From positions 25,648-89,647 of the forward strand of contig JAGWNK010000013.1 of assembly GCA_028871345.1 (NCBI GenBank): a stretch of 64,000 nt of DNA. Reading direction: 5' to 3'. Shown piece after piece: positions 1-12,081 of this stretch (position 1 is the stretch's first letter; every line of letters starts with the position of its first letter). The position numbers and the translations under genes are program-made. This DNA comes from Alphaproteobacteria bacterium. GTDB lineage: Bacteria; Pseudomonadota; Alphaproteobacteria; Micropepsales; Micropepsaceae. Below the pieces are notes generated by a model that saw only the letters and a program-made list of their open reading frames with translations, ran no database searches and was not told the DNA's origin.

Positions 1-2
1 CA

Positions 3-887
3 CTGTTCGGCATCGGGGCTTCGCTCAACGACGACACCAGCCGGGACGTCTCGATCTTCTATCTGCGTCTGGCGCTGTACCTGCAGCCGAAGCTCGACCT
101 GGCGACCATCCTCTTGGCGGACCGTTTCGAGAGTCTCGAGAAGTACGACGATGCCATCGAGGCCTATCGCGGCGTCGCTCACGACAGCCCCTATTACCGG
201 ATGGCGGCCGTGGAAGTCGCCGTCGATCTGGCGCGTCTCGACAAGACGGACGAAGCCATTGCCGACCTCAAGGCGCTGACGATCGAGTTTCCGCAGGATA
301 TCGAGACCTGGACAGCCCTGGGCGACACCTACCGGCAGGCGCAGAATTTCCCCGACGCCGTCAAGGCCTATGACTCGGCGATCAAGGCTTCGGGAACACC
401 GGACAAGAAGGAGTGGCCCCTGTTCTACGCCCGCGCCATCGCGGAGCAGCAGACCGACAACTGGCCGGCGGCGGAAGCCGACCTGAAGCAGGCACTGACG
501 CTGAGCCCGGATCAACCGCAGGTGCTGAACTATCTGGGCTACAGCTGGGTCGACAAGGGGCGCAACATCAAGGAAGCGCTGGGGATGCTTGAGAAGGCCC
601 GCAAGCTGGCGCCGCAGGACGGCTACATCATCGACAGCGTCGGCTGGGCCTATTACCGGCTGGGCCGCTACAAGGAGGCCGTCAATACGCTCGAGGATGC
701 CATCCAGCTCGTGCCGGGCGATCCTACCATCAACGATCATCTGGGCGACGCCTATTGGAGGATCGGGCGCAGGCTGGATGCCAAGTTCCAGTGGAACCAC
801 GCGCTTGCCTTCGGTCCCGAAGCGGCCGAGAAGTCGAAAATCGAGAAGAAGCTGCAGGCGGGTCTGAACCGTGACGATCGAAGCTGA
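3..887 (+). CDS. TPR-repeat protein, 5' end cut by the window
   Basis: The frame is open to the left edge, so the start and any signal peptide lie outside; the TTG at 114 is only an internal codon. The visible 294 residues are tandem tetratricopeptide repeats with the usual spacing of Leu/Gly/Tyr and Ala residues (for example the repeats containing ALGDTYRQAQNF, YLGYSWVDKG and SVGWAYYRLGRY). TPR arrays mediate protein-protein contacts; proteins of this kind in alphaproteobacteria are usually exported or lipoprotein-like, but that cannot be checked here. The 3' end overlaps ispE by 17 bases, so the two are translationally linked. Confidence 0.85.
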   Translation: MFGIGASLNDDTSRDVSIFYLRLALYLQPKLDLATILLADRFESLEKYDDAIEAYRGVAHDSPYYRMAAVEVAVDLARLDKTDEAIADLKALTIEFPQDIETWTALGDTYRQAQNFPDAVKAYDSAIKASGTPDKKEWPLFYARAIAEQQTDNWPAAEADLKQALTLSPDQPQVLNYLGYSWVDKGRNIKEALGMLEKARKLAPQDGYIIDSVGWAYYRLGRYKEAVNTLEDAIQLVPGDPTINDHLGDAYWRIGRRLDAKFQWNHALAFGPEAAEKSKIEKKLQAGLNRDDRS

Positions 888-1764
888 AGCGCTGCGCGTC
901 CTCGCTCCGGCCAAGATCAATCTGTTCCTCCATGTCGGCGACAAGCGCTCCGACGGCTTCCATGCGCTGCAGAGCCTGGTGGTGTTCGCGCGGATGGGCG
1001 ACGAACTGGCGCTGTCGCCCGACCGCGACATCAAGGTCGTGGCCTCGGGGCGGTTTGCAGCGGGATTGCCGCCGGCGGGCCAAAACCTGGTGCACAAGGC
1101 GGCGCGGGCATTGGCGCAACATGCCGGCATTACGCGCGGCGCCTACATCTCGCTGAAGAAAAACCTGCCGGTCTCGTCGGGCATCGGCGGCGGATCGGCG
1201 GATGCGGCCGCGGCCTTGCGCGGCCTGGCGCGATTGTGGAACTTGAAGGTCGAGCACGACGTGCTGCGCCAGATCGGAGAGACGCTCGGTTCCGACGTTC
1301 CGGTATGCGTCGCGTGCCGGCCGCAGTGGATGGAAGGACGCGGCGAGACGCTGGCGCAGGTCGAGAGCGTCCCTGCGGTGCAGATCGTGCTCGTCAATCC
1401 GCGCGTGGGCGTGGCGACGAAGGACGTCTTTGCGGCGCTCAAGGACCGGCGCGGCACGGGGCAGCCGCGGCCGCCTGCGATGCGCACGACGGGCGATCTC
1501 GTCGCCTTCCTCAAGGATACGACGAACGATCTGGAGGCGCCCGCCCGCGCTGTGGCGCCGGTGATCTCCGATGTGCTGCGCGAAATTGCGGCGCAGCCGG
1601 GCGTTCTGCTGACGCGCATGTCGGGCAGCGGAGCCACGTGCTTCGGGCTGTTCGGCGATCCCGATGACGCCGCCAGGGCGGCCCTGACCATCGGCGAGGG
1701 GCATCCCAGCTGGTGGGTCTCGGCGACGGCCACGACGCCGGTCCTCTCGGCGGCGCTCGCCTAA
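871..1764 (+). CDS. ispE: 4-diphosphocytidyl-2-C-methyl-D-erythritol kinase
   Basis: A 297-residue GHMP kinase of the MEP isoprenoid pathway, phosphorylating CDP-methylerythritol at the 2-OH. The N-terminal PAKINLFL motif (residues 13-20, with Lys15), the glycine/serine ATP loop LPVSSGIGGGSADAAA (about 100-115), the LGSDVPV motif with Asp144 and the C-terminal MSGSGATCF motif are all present. The length matches the family. The GTG start lies inside the end of the TPR gene. The stop overlaps the convergent polyprenyl synthase stop by 4 bases. It shares isoprenoid metabolism with that neighbour, which uses the downstream products. Confidence 0.95.
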   Translation: MTIEAEALRVLAPAKINLFLHVGDKRSDGFHALQSLVVFARMGDELALSPDRDIKVVASGRFAAGLPPAGQNLVHKAARALAQHAGITRGAYISLKKNLPVSSGIGGGSADAAAALRGLARLWNLKVEHDVLRQIGETLGSDVPVCVACRPQWMEGRGETLAQVESVPAVQIVLVNPRVGVATKDVFAALKDRRGTGQPRPPAMRTTGDLVAFLKDTTNDLEAPARAVAPVISDVLREIAAQPGVLLTRMSGSGATCFGLFGDPDDAARAALTIGEGHPSWWVSATATTPVLSAALA

Positions 1765-2780
1765 TAGGCGCGTTCGACGCAGAAGCCGGCAACCGCGGCC
1801 AGAACGTCGCGCAGCTCGCTGGCGGGAACGCCTTCGAGCGCATCGCAGGCCTTGGCGGCATAGGCGCGGGCGCGGGCCATGGTATCCGAGATGGCACCGG
1901 TTTCTTCCACCAGAGTGATGGCCCGGTCGAGATCGCTCTCGCTCTGGGGACCGGTCTCGATGGTGCGGGTCCAGAACTTGCGCGCGGCGTCGTCGGCGCG
2001 CGCCACGGCCAGGATCACCGGCAGCGTCACCTTGCCTTCGCGGAAATCGTCGCCGACGGACTTGCCCATCAACGCCTGTCGTCCGGAATAATCGAGGGCG
2101 TCGTCCACCAGCTGGAAGGCGATGCCGAGGTTGTCGCCATAAGCCCGCATGGCGGAGACGAACGTGTCGGACACGGACGCGATCATGGCGCCGGATTCGG
2201 CTGCGGCGGCAAAGAGCGCCGCCGTCTTCGCGCTCACGACGCGCAGATAATGGGCTTCGTCGGCCGCCAGATTGTTGGCCGACTTCAGCTGCATCACTTC
2301 GCCTTCAGCGATGATCGACGAGGCGCGAGCGAGCACGCCGAGTACGGCCTGGGCGCGCGTCTCGACCATCAACTCGAAAGCGCGGCTGAACAGGAAGTCG
2401 CCGACCAGCACGCTCGGCTTGTTGCCCCAGACGATGTTGGCGGACACCTTGCCGCGGCGCAGGGCGCTTTCATCCACGACATCGTCGTGCAGCAGCGTGG
2501 CGGTGTGGATGAACTCGACCGCGGCAGCGAGTTTCACGTGGTTGCGCCCGTCGTAGCCGCCCATACGCGCCGCGGCGAGCGTAAGGAGGGGACGCAGCCG
2601 CTTGCCGCCGGAATCGATCAGATGCTTGGCCAGGTCGGGGATCAGGGCCACGGCGCTCGACAGGCGCTCGTGAATCAGGGCGTCCGTCGCCGCCATGTCC
2701 TGAGACACCAGGGCATGCAGCCGCTCGACCGGCGAAATGCCGGCTTGATCGGCGGACCTCAGCACCTGCGGCGCCAGCAT
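1761..2780 (-). CDS. ispB: Long-chain polyprenyl diphosphate synthase (ubiquinone side chain)
   Basis: A trans-isoprenyl diphosphate synthase that condenses IPP units onto an allylic primer to make the ubiquinone side chain. The first Asp-rich motif is LHDDVVDE (Asp99, Asp100, Asp103) and the second is QLVDDALDY; SGGKRLRP provides the conserved GK/R substrate-binding motif. I chose the ATG at 2780 because an AAGGGG ribosome-binding site lies about 10 bases upstream, and the 339-residue product then matches the family; in-frame starts exist further out at 2804 and 2870. Chain length (C40 or C50) cannot be read from sequence alone; many alphaproteobacteria make ubiquinone-10, so a decaprenyl product is likely. 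Confidence 0.9.
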   Translation of the reverse strand: MLAPQVLRSADQAGISPVERLHALVSQDMAATDALIHERLSSAVALIPDLAKHLIDSGGKRLRPLLTLAAARMGGYDGRNHVKLAAAVEFIHTATLLHDDVVDESALRRGKVSANIVWGNKPSVLVGDFLFSRAFELMVETRAQAVLGVLARASSIIAEGEVMQLKSANNLAADEAHYLRVVSAKTAALFAAAAESGAMIASVSDTFVSAMRAYGDNLGIAFQLVDDALDYSGRQALMGKSVGDDFREGKVTLPVILAVARADDAARKFWTRTIETGPQSESDLDRAITLVEETGAISDTMARARAYAAKACDALEGVPASELRDVLAAVAGFCVERAY

Positions 2781-2885
2781 CAAATTCGAGCCCCTTGGCA
2801 ACATTTGCCAGCCCGGACATTGGAAGGCCGGGCACGCGCGGTCAAGCGCGTGGTGGTACAGTACTCCCAAGGAACGGGAGAACCC

Positions 2886-3098
2886 ATGCGCGCGGTGCTC
2901 AAGACCAACGACCCGGTGAAGTTGAATTTCGCGCAGGCCCTGCTGAGGGATGCGGAAATTGCGGCGGTCGTGTTCGACGCCGAGATGAGCATCATGGACG
3001 GCAATCTGGGAATACTGCCACGGCGGCTGATGGTGGCTGACGAGGATTTCGCAAAGGCCGAGACCGTGCTGCGGGAAGGGCTTGGTGCCGCGGGATGA
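2886..3098 (+). CDS. DUF2007 family small protein
   Basis: A 70-residue soluble protein beginning MRAVLKTNDPVKLNFAQALL, with the DUF2007 pattern: a strand, a helix, AAVVFDAEMSIMDGNLG, then PRRLMVADEDFAKAETVL. The family is annotated as a putative signal-transducing protein but no reaction is known. A clear AGGAACGGGAG ribosome-binding site precedes the ATG. It overlaps the downstream methyltransferase by 4 bases (ATGA), and the two are probably co-translated. It is transcribed divergently from the polyprenyl synthase across about 105 bases. Confidence 0.85.
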   Translation: MRAVLKTNDPVKLNFAQALLRDAEIAAVVFDAEMSIMDGNLGILPRRLMVADEDFAKAETVLREGLGAAG

Positions 3099-3817
3099 CC
3101 ACGACCGAGGACCGGTTCCTGGGAGGACGTGTCATCGTGCGACAGACGCCGCACGGGTTCCGCGCCGGGTTGGATGCCGTCATGCTGGCGGCGGCGGTTC
3201 CCGCCGTGGCGGGCGAGACCCTGCTGGAACTGGGATCAGGCGCGGGGACCGCAAGCCTTTGCCTGGCACGACGGGTCGACGGCGCCTGCGTGACCGGTGT
3301 CGAAATCGATGCAGCATTGGTGCGGCTCGCCGCAGAAAACACTATGGCCAACGGCATGGGGGATCGGGTGTCCTTTGCGGCGGGCGACGCTCTGAATCCG
3401 CCCGAGTCGTTGCGGCGCCAGTTCGACCACGTCTTCTGCAACCCGCCTTTCCATAACGATGACGGTGCGGTGTCGCCGGACTCATCGCGGGCGGTGGCCT
3501 TGCACGACGCCGGAACCCTCGGTGCATGGATCACAGCCGGCATGAAACGGACGGTGTCGGGAGGGACATTCACACTGATCCTACGGGGCGACCGGCTGGG
3601 CGAGGCGCTGGCGGCGCTTCCCGAGCGAGGCGTCCATATCTTCCCGCTGTGGCCGCGGGCCGGCGCGGCGGCCAAGAGAATCCTGATGCAGGTGCACCAG
3701 GGTTCGCGGGCTCCCGTGAACATGCTCCCCGGCCTGGTGCTGCACGAGGCGGACGGGCGCTATACGTCGGATGCGGATGCGGTTTTGAGGGGATCAGGAC
3801 TGACGATCGCGGGTTGA
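3095..3817 (+). CDS. tRNA1(Val) (adenine-N6)-methyltransferase-like protein
   Basis: A 240-residue class I SAM-dependent methyltransferase of the TrmN6/YfiC type. The SAM-binding motif LLELGSGAGTASLCLA (residues 43-58), the acidic end of strand 2 (GVEIDAALV) and the catalytic NPPF motif at 116-119 are present; NPPF is typical of enzymes that methylate exocyclic amino groups of adenine. The substrate in E. coli TrmN6 is A37 of tRNA1(Val); the exact target here is inferred. Translation is coupled to the upstream DUF2007 gene through an ATGA overlap. Confidence 0.8.
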   Translation: MTTTEDRFLGGRVIVRQTPHGFRAGLDAVMLAAAVPAVAGETLLELGSGAGTASLCLARRVDGACVTGVEIDAALVRLAAENTMANGMGDRVSFAAGDALNPPESLRRQFDHVFCNPPFHNDDGAVSPDSSRAVALHDAGTLGAWITAGMKRTVSGGTFTLILRGDRLGEALAALPERGVHIFPLWPRAGAAAKRILMQVHQGSRAPVNMLPGLVLHEADGRYTSDADAVLRGSGLTIAG

Positions 3818-3909
3818 TGCGTCCTCATGAGGAGGAGGCAAGAAGGTAGGCTGTTGTTTGGACGGCAGCCCGCCTATAGGTTCCGGCCCGCCGCCGGAGA
3901 CACCGAATC

Positions 3910-4782
3910 GTGGCCAAGACCTTCCAGGACCTGATCTTGACGCTGCAGAATTACTGGGCGGTGCAAGGCTGCCTCATCCTGCAGCCCTATGACGTGGAGA
4001 TGGGGGCGGGGACCTTCCATCCGGCGACGACGCTGCGCGCGCTGGGGCCGCGGCCGTGGCGGGCCGCCTATGTCCAGCCGTCGCGCCGGCCAAAGGACGG
4101 CCGCTATGGCGAGAACCCCAACCGGCTGCAGCACTATTACCAATACCAGGTGATCCTGAAGCCGACGCCCGACAACGTGCAGGACCTTTACCTGGGCTCG
4201 ATCAAGGCCATCGGTCTCGATCCCATGAAGCACGACATCCGCTTCGTCGAGGACGACTGGGAGAGCCCGACGCTGGGGGCCTGGGGCCTGGGCTGGGAAG
4301 TGTGGTGCGACGGCATGGAGATCACCCAATTCACCTACTTCCAGCAGGTCGGCGGCATCGACTGCGACCCGGTCTGCGCCGAGATCACCTACGGCCTGGA
4401 ACGGCTGGCCATGTACGTGCAGGGCGTCGAGTTCGTCTACGACCTGAAGTTCAACGAGCAGTTCCGCTATGGCGAAGTCTTCCACCAGTCGGAACGCGAA
4501 TTCTCGGCCTTCGATTTCGAGCACGCCGACACGGCGATCCTTTTCCAGCATTTCGCGGACGCCGAGAAGGAATGCAAATCGCTCAACGACAAGAAGCTGG
4601 CGCTGCCGGCCTACGACCAATGCATCAAGGCGAGCCACTGCTTCAACCTGCTGGATGCGCGCGGCGTGATCTCGGTCACCGAGCGCGCCGCGTATATCGG
4701 GCGGGTCCGAGCCCTGGCGAAACTGTGCTGCGAAAGCTGGCTGGCGTCGGATCAGGGCGCCTATACGCCGAGGTTCGCCTGA
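3910..4782 (+). CDS. glyQ: Glycyl-tRNA synthetase alpha subunit
   Basis: The 290-residue catalytic class II alpha subunit of the bacterial alpha2beta2 glycyl-tRNA synthetase, which activates glycine and charges tRNA(Gly). The N-terminus ([17 protein letters not shown]), the [18 protein letters not shown] segment and the class II motif region near [15 protein letters not shown] are those of the family. The start is a GTG. The 92-base spacer upstream holds an imperfect promoter candidate (TTGTTT and TATAGG about 15 bases apart) and a 10-base palindrome CCTCATGAGG; I do not call either as a site. Only one base separates its stop from glyS. Confidence 0.96.
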   Translation: MAKTFQDLILTLQNYWAVQGCLILQPYDVEMGAGTFHPATTLRALGPRPWRAAYVQPSRRPKDGRYGENPNRLQHYYQYQVILKPTPDNVQDLYLGSIKAIGLDPMKHDIRFVEDDWESPTLGAWGLGWEVWCDGMEITQFTYFQQVGGIDCDPVCAEITYGLERLAMYVQGVEFVYDLKFNEQFRYGEVFHQSEREFSAFDFEHADTAILFQHFADAEKECKSLNDKKLALPAYDQCIKASHCFNLLDARGVISVTERAAYIGRVRALAKLCCESWLASDQGAYTPRFA

Positions 4783-4783
4783 C

Positions 4784-7087
4784 ATGCCCGATCTTCTCCT
4801 CGAACTCGTCTCCGAAGAAATTCCCGCCCGCATGCAGTCGCAGGCGGCGAAGGACCTGGAACGGCTCGTGGTCGGCGCCGTGTCGGATCGCGGTCTGCTG
4901 TTCGAAGGCGCCAAGGCATTTGCCGGGCCGCGGCGGTTGGCGCTGGTGATCGCCGGCCTGCCGGGAAAGCAGCCGGACGTCTCGGAGGAGAAGAAAGGGC
5001 CGCGCGTCACGGCGCCGGAGAAGGCTGTGGAAGGTTTTTTGCGCTCGGCAGGCGTCACGCTCGAACAGTGCCAGAAGCGCGACGACGGCAAGGGGGAATT
5101 CTATGTCGCCGTCATCCAGCGCAAGGGGCGGGCCACCGCCGAGGTGCTGGCGGAGGTGCTGCCGGACTGCTTCGCCAGGCTGCCCTGGCCGAAATCGATG
5201 CGCTGGCGGCCGGGCGAGGCGACGCGCTGGGTGAGGCCGCTCCACAGCATCCTGTGCACCTTCGACGGCGAGGTCGTGCCGTTCGAATTCGCCGGCGTGA
5301 AGAGCGGCAACGAAACGCGCGGCCACCGCTTCCTGTCGCAAGGCGGCATCGCAGTGCGCCACTTCGACGATTACGCCAAGAAGCTGCGGGATGCGCATGT
5401 CGTGCTCGACGCGGCGGAACGCAAGGCGATCATCCTCAACCAGGCCAAGCAGAAGGCGTTCGCGCTGGGCCTCGAGCTGATCGAGGACGAGGGATTGCTC
5501 GACGAAGTCGCAGGCCTCAACGAGTGGCCGACGGTCCTGATCGGACGCATCGAAGACCAGTTCATGGACGTGCCGGCGGAGATCCTGCAGACATCCATGC
5601 GCACGCATCAGAAGTATTTCTCGCTGCGCGATCCTTCGAGAGGCTCGCGGCGGCTCACTCCTCAGGGGAAGGCGAGCCCCAAGACGAGTCTTCATCCTGA
5701 GGCTTCTTTGCGACGCGAAGAAGCCGTCTCGAAGGATGGGGGCATCGCCCACCGCTTCGCTGTCGTCTCCAATATGGTGGCGGCGGACGGCGGCCGGGAG
5801 ATCGTGGCCGGCAACGAGCGCGTGCTGCGGGCGCGGCTGTCGGACGCCAAGTTCTTCTGGGACCAGGACCGCCAACATCGCCTCGACAGCCGGGTGGACG
5901 CGCTGAAAGGCATCGTCTTCCACGCCAAACTCGGCACGCAATACGAACGCGTCGAGCGCATCGAGGCGCTGGCGGGCGAGATCGCGGAAAAAATCGGCGC
6001 CGACGTGGCGAAGGCCAAGCGTGCCGCGCGGCTGTGCAAGGCGGATTTGACGACCGGCGTGGTCGGCGAATTCCCCGAGTTGCAGGGCGTGATGGGCCGC
6101 TATTACGCCCTGCACGATGGCGAAGACGCCGAAGTCGCCGACGCCATCCGCGACCACTACAAGCCGCTGGGACCGTCCGACGCCGTGCCGACGTCCAAGG
6201 TCTCTATCGCGGTCGCGCTGGCGGACAAGCTGGATCAGCTCGTTGGGTTCTGGGCGGTTGACGAAAAGCCAAGCGGTTCTTCTGATCCGTTTGCGCTTCG
6301 TCGCGCTGCGCTTGGCGCGATCCGTATCATCTTCGCAAATTCGTTGCGGATGGAGCTTCAACAAGTCTGGGCGATCCCCTTCTTACGAAACGCATCAAGA
6401 GCAACTGTGGTAAAAGTTGAGAGACAGCTAGCTCCCGCCGCGCGAACGTTGGTGCGTCATGGTTACGAGAGCCAGTTCCGTGAGATCTGGAAAACTGCTC
6501 AGGCTACGGAAATGTCAGAGGAAGCGCTCGCCAAGGGTTACGAATCGTACGTTGCCAGCGCTTCCTCGTTGCTGGAGTTCTTGGCCGACCGTCTGAAGGT
6601 CGCGCTGAAGGAAAAAGGTACCCGTCACGACCTGATCGATGCCGTGTTCTCGCTCGGCAACGAGGACGATCTGGTGCGGCTGGTGGCGCGGGTGGAGGCG
6701 CTGCAGGAATTCCTCAAATCCGACGACGGCGCCAATCTGCTGGTGGCCTACCGTCGCGCGGCGAACATCCTCAAGATCGAGGAGAAGAAAGACAAGGCAT
6801 CCTACGGGGGCGAGCCGGATCCCGACGCCTTCGTGCTCCCGGAGGAGAAGGCGCTGTTCGTCGAGTTGGCGACGGCGGGCGAACTGGTGCGCGCCGAAAT
6901 CGGGCGCGAGCGCTTCGTCGAAGCCATGGGCGTGATGAGCCGCCTGCGCAAGCCCGTGGATGCCTTCTTCGACAAGGTCACGGTCAACGACAAGGACGCA
7001 GCGCTGCGCAAGAACCGGCTGCTCCTGCTCTCCCGCCTGCGCGCCACGCTGCATCTGGCGGCGGACTTTTCGAAGATCGAGGGGTAG
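4784..7087 (+). CDS. glyS: Glycyl-tRNA synthetase beta subunit, with an internal repeat-encoded insert
   Basis: The tRNA-binding beta subunit (767 residues) of glycyl-tRNA synthetase. It starts [18 protein letters not shown] and keeps family landmarks such as [43 protein letters not shown] and the C-terminal helical region ending in the [13 protein letters not shown] motif. It is longer than typical family members (about 690-710). Part of the excess is residues 283-318, encoded by a palindromic repeat element that stays in frame between [14 protein letters not shown] and RFAVVSNM. A second oddity is residues about 489-616, whose codons (TTA, CTA, AGA, CGA, GTA) and lower GC differ from the rest of the gene, although DPFALRR and [11 protein letters not shown] motifs are intact. 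No frameshift is seen, so the product is probably functional. Confidence 0.93.
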   Translation: MPDLLLELVSEEIPARMQSQAAKDLERLVVGAVSDRGLLFEGAKAFAGPRRLALVIAGLPGKQPDVSEEKKGPRVTAPEKAVEGFLRSAGVTLEQCQKRDDGKGEFYVAVIQRKGRATAEVLAEVLPDCFARLPWPKSMRWRPGEATRWVRPLHSILCTFDGEVVPFEFAGVKSGNETRGHRFLSQGGIAVRHFDDYAKKLRDAHVVLDAAERKAIILNQAKQKAFALGLELIEDEGLLDEVAGLNEWPTVLIGRIEDQFMDVPAEILQTSMRTHQKYFSLRDPSRGSRRLTPQGKASPKTSLHPEASLRREEAVSKDGGIAHRFAVVSNMVAADGGREIVAGNERVLRARLSDAKFFWDQDRQHRLDSRVDALKGIVFHAKLGTQYERVERIEALAGEIAEKIGADVAKAKRAARLCKADLTTGVVGEFPELQGVMGRYYALHDGEDAEVADAIRDHYKPLGPSDAVPTSKVSIAVALADKLDQLVGFWAVDEKPSGSSDPFALRRAALGAIRIIFANSLRMELQQVWAIPFLRNASRATVVKVERQLAPAARTLVRHGYESQFREIWKTAQATEMSEEALAKGYESYVASASSLLEFLADRLKVALKEKGTRHDLIDAVFSLGNEDDLVRLVARVEALQEFLKSDDGANLLVAYRRAANILKIEEKKDKASYGGEPDPDAFVLPEEKALFVELATAGELVRAEIGRERFVEAMGVMSRLRKPVDAFFDKVTVNDKDAALRKNRLLLLSRLRATLHLAADFSKIEG
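5631..5737. repeat. Palindromic repeat element inserted in frame within glyS
   Basis: An element of about 107 bases bounded by inverted copies of ATCCTTCGAGA (5631-5641) and TCTCGAAGGAT (5727-5737). Inside, CCTCAGG (5660-5666) faces CCTGAGG (5696-5702), so it looks like two oppositely oriented copies of one module. The right module contains an 8-base-pair stem (5701-5708 with 5718-5725). ATCCTTCGAGA...CCTCAGGATGA-type repeats are common in intergenic DNA of alphaproteobacteria; finding one translated inside an essential gene recalls the Rickettsia palindromic elements. Confidence 0.8.
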
Positions 7088-7582
7088 CGCTTCAACCCGA
7101 TCACAGTCTGGCGCCCGGCCAAATCGAATATGAGATGTGCATAATTGTCGCGGCCCGGACATGAGGCGGTTGCTCGAAGCCGAACCAGGACGGCGAAATC
7201 ACCCATGCGCCTGACCGACTACGGGCGCGCGGAGAGGCATGACAGCGCTGGTCAAATCACGGGCTAGGACCACCGGCGATTTGCTGCTCGGCACAACAAT
7301 CCGACAGCAAGAATTTGATTTTACGCAAATAAAATAGCGCCCTCTCGCGCCCGCGTGTCACATTGCGTCGCCAGTTTCGACCAACCATATGTCCGCCCAG
7401 GGGTAGAGTCCCTCACGCCATGCACGGTCATGGCCCGCGTATGCAGGCGTTCTCGGTTCTTTGGACGTCGAATCGTCACGAGAAATCGAGCGACGTAGTA
7501 GGTTAAAGATGCTCGCGGCCTTCATTCGCTGGTCATGACGGTTGGATGCGACGGCGATGAACACAGCAAGGGTAGAGAAACA
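7088..7582. other. 495-base non-coding spacer between glyS and ppdK
   Basis: No gene is supported here. The longest forward open stretch in the middle is a 20-codon run from ATG 7205. A segment around 7430-7460 (GGCCCGCGTATGCAGGCG) vaguely resembles degenerate REP-like repeats. An AT-rich stretch at about 7312-7338 could hold promoter elements for ppdK, but I cannot identify a convincing -35/-10 pair with normal spacing. Confidence 0.5.
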
Positions 7583-10255
<2,673 letters not shown>

Positions 10256-10284
10256 AAGGCTTATTATCAGTACACAGAGTTAAG

Positions 10285-10325
10285 AAGGGAATCCCGGGAA
10301 AAATCCAGGGATTCCCTTGCTTTTT
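10285..10325 (+). terminator. Intrinsic terminator after ppdK
   Basis: A perfect 11-base-pair stem (AAGGGAATCCC at 10285-10295 with GGGATTCCCTT at 10308-10318) and a 12-base loop, followed by GCTTTTT. It lies 30 bases downstream of the ppdK stop. Confidence 0.9.
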
Positions 10326-10334
10326 GATATTCAA

Positions 10335-10353
10335 CCGTGACGCTGTGTCACGG
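10335..10353. promoter_or_regulatory. Inverted repeat upstream of the SleB-like hydrolase gene
   Basis: CCGTGAC (10335-10341) and GTCACGG (10347-10353) are separated by GCTGT, giving a perfect 7-base inverted repeat. It lies about 135 bases upstream of the hydrolase start and beyond the ppdK terminator. It could be an operator or just a small hairpin; no regulator can be assigned. Confidence 0.35.
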
Positions 10354-10487
10354 ACTCGCAATTTTTCATTTGACGATTCGGATTTTCTTGGCCAAAAGGC
10401 CGAACCTTTCCGCTGAGGGGGAGATGGGGACCATTCGAGATTAACGCCGCCTACAAACGAAACGAAATCCGAAGAGAGTCATTCCCG

Positions 10488-11156
10488 ATGCACCAGAAAT
10501 CTTCAGACGTCCTGCGACGCTCGGATCGCGTGCTGGTCGGCGCACTGATTGTCGTGCTCGCTGCCGTGAGCGCCGCCGTCGGCGCTGCTGCCGCATATCG
10601 TCCGCATGCGAATGAAGTGCGCACGGCTGTGGTGATCGCCCAGCCTGCCGCCCCCGTGGCGATGGTGCAGGAGTCCGATGGGGCTCTGCCCGCCGCTCTG
10701 GTCGCCGCCCGTTCGGCTTCGGAGAAGGCAATCCTCGAGAAGCTGATGGCGGAGCACCGCTGCCTGTCCGAGGCGCTGTACTATGAAGCGCGGGGCGAAG
10801 GCCTGAAGGGCCAGAAGGCCGTCGCTGAAGTGATCTTTCACCGCATGCGGACGGGCAATTACGGGCATTCCATCTGCGCCGTCGTCTACGAGGGCGCCAA
10901 TCAGCCGGGTTGCCAGTTCTCGTTCACCTGCGACGGTGAGTTGGCGCTGCACAAGACGCCCGGCGCCTGGACGGAGGCCCAGGTCGTGGCCGCGCGTATC
11001 CTGACGGGCGAAGAGCGGCTGAACGACGCCACCGGCGGCGCCACGAGTTTCCACGCCGTTTCCGTCTCGCCGGACTGGGCGCCGGAGCTGCAGAAGACCG
11101 TGCAGATCGGCAATCATGTCTTCTACAAGGATCCGCCGCGCTCCGGGCCGATGTGA
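10488..11156 (+). CDS. SleB-like cell wall hydrolase
   Basis: A 222-residue protein with an N-terminal hydrophobic segment (about residues 17-37), a low-complexity linker, and a C-terminal Hydrolase_2/SleB-type domain (about 88-218). The domain begins CLSEALYYEARGEGLKGQ; the Glu in YYEARGE is the expected catalytic acid of this lytic transglycosylase-like family. GATSFHAVSVSPDW is the typical second motif. The predicted role is peptidoglycan cleavage on the periplasmic side of the inner membrane. It is a single-gene unit between a terminator upstream and a convergent hairpin downstream. Confidence 0.85.
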   Translation: MHQKSSDVLRRSDRVLVGALIVVLAAVSAAVGAAAAYRPHANEVRTAVVIAQPAAPVAMVQESDGALPAALVAARSASEKAILEKLMAEHRCLSEALYYEARGEGLKGQKAVAEVIFHRMRTGNYGHSICAVVYEGANQPGCQFSFTCDGELALHKTPGAWTEAQVVAARILTGEERLNDATGGATSFHAVSVSPDWAPELQKTVQIGNHVFYKDPPRSGPM

Positions 11157-11174
11157 AGTTGCCAACGTTTGCGG

Positions 11175-11205
11175 ACGGCGGGCCGAGGCTTGCCCGCCGT
11201 TTCCT
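11175..11205. terminator. Hairpin between the convergent hydrolase and nadC genes
   Basis: ACGGCGGGC (11175-11183) pairs with GCCCGCCGT (11192-11200) around the loop CGAGGCTT, followed by TTCCTATT on the + strand. A 9-base-pair GC-rich stem placed 18 bases after the hydrolase stop fits a terminator, but the T-tract is poor. It may act for either strand. Confidence 0.6.
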
Positions 11206-11217
11206 ATTGATTAGGGC

Positions 11218-12081
11218 TCAGAAATCCAGCGCGACGTCGAGTGATGGCGCGCTGTGAGTGATGGCGCCTGACGAGATGTAGTCCACGCCCGTCTCGGCGA
11301 TGGCCCGCACGGTGTCGAGCGTCACGCCGCCGGAAGCTTCGAGCACAGCGCGGCCCGCCGACATCTCCACCGCCCGCTTCAGGTGTTCGATGCGCATGTT
11401 GTCGAGCAGGATGGTATCGACACCGAGCGCCAGGACCTCTTCCAGCTGCTCCAGCGAATCCACTTCCACCTCGATCTTGGCCATGTGGCCCAGCCCGGCG
11501 CGCACACCGGCGACGGCCGCGGCGATGCCACCGGCGGCGATGATGTGGTTGTCCTTGATGAGCACGGCGTCGTCCAGGCCGAAGCGGTGATTGAAGCCGC
11601 CGCCGCAGCGCACGGCGTATTTCTCGAGCGTGCGCAGGCCCGGCGTCGTCTTGCGCGTGCACACGACGCGCGCCTTGGTGCCGGCCACGGCATCCACGAG
11701 GGCACGTGTGGCGGTGGCGATACCCGAAAGGCGACCGACGAAATTCAGCGCCACGCGCTCCGCCGTCAGCACACCGCGTGCAGGGCCGTCGATCGAGAGA
11801 AGCACGGCGCCGATGCGTGCACGTTCGCCGTCCTGGACGCCGGCACGCAATTCAATGGCTTCGTCGACGAGCCTGAAGGCGATCTCGGCGGCGCAAGAAC
11901 CCGCGACGATGCCGGGCTGACGCGCTACCAGGCGGGCCTGCACGCGCCGATCGGGCGGAATCACCAGATCGGACGTCAAGTCTCCGGCGTGGCCGAGATC
12001 CTCTTCCAGCGCACGACGCACGCACGGTTCGACGAGCAACCGGTGCGGCGGGCGCAGCACTGAGAAATCAGCGGACGGCAT
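11218..12081 (-). CDS. nadC: Nicotinate-nucleotide pyrophosphorylase (quinolinate phosphoribosyltransferase)
   Basis: A 287-residue enzyme converting quinolinate and PRPP to nicotinate mononucleotide and CO2, the third step of de novo NAD synthesis. Family motifs are [14 protein letters not shown] near the N-terminus, [17 protein letters not shown], and the [20 protein letters not shown] region; [13 protein letters not shown] and [18 protein letters not shown] close the barrel. Its start lies inside the end of nadB (14-base overlap), so it is the last gene of a translationally coupled nadA-nadB-nadC operon. Confidence 0.96.
   Translation of the reverse strand: MPSADFSVLRPPHRLLVEPCVRRALEEDLGHAGDLTSDLVIPPDRRVQARLVARQPGIVAGSCAAEIAFRLVDEAIELRAGVQDGERARIGAVLLSIDGPARGVLTAERVALNFVGRLSGIATATRALVDAVAGTKARVVCTRKTTPGLRTLEKYAVRCGGGFNHRFGLDDAVLIKDNHIIAAGGIAAAVAGVRAGLGHMAKIEVEVDSLEQLEEVLALGVDTILLDNMRIEHLKRAVEMSAGRAVLEASGGVTLDTVRAIAETGVDYISSGAITHSAPSLDVALDF

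Noticed and set aside
3825..3835. CCTCATGAGG palindrome before glyQ as an operator
   Set aside because: A lone 10-base palindrome with no regulator evidence; it may be a fragment of a palindromic repeat.
3874..6364. Long minus-strand open frames opposite glyQ and glyS (up to 562 codons)
   Set aside because: They are antisense shadows of well-supported synthetase genes in high-GC DNA, with Arg/Gln-rich translations lacking any domain.
7205..7267. Short frame MRLTDYGRA... resembling the start of Rrf2-type regulators
   Set aside because: Only 20 codons and no helix-turn-helix follows; the match is limited to the first residues.
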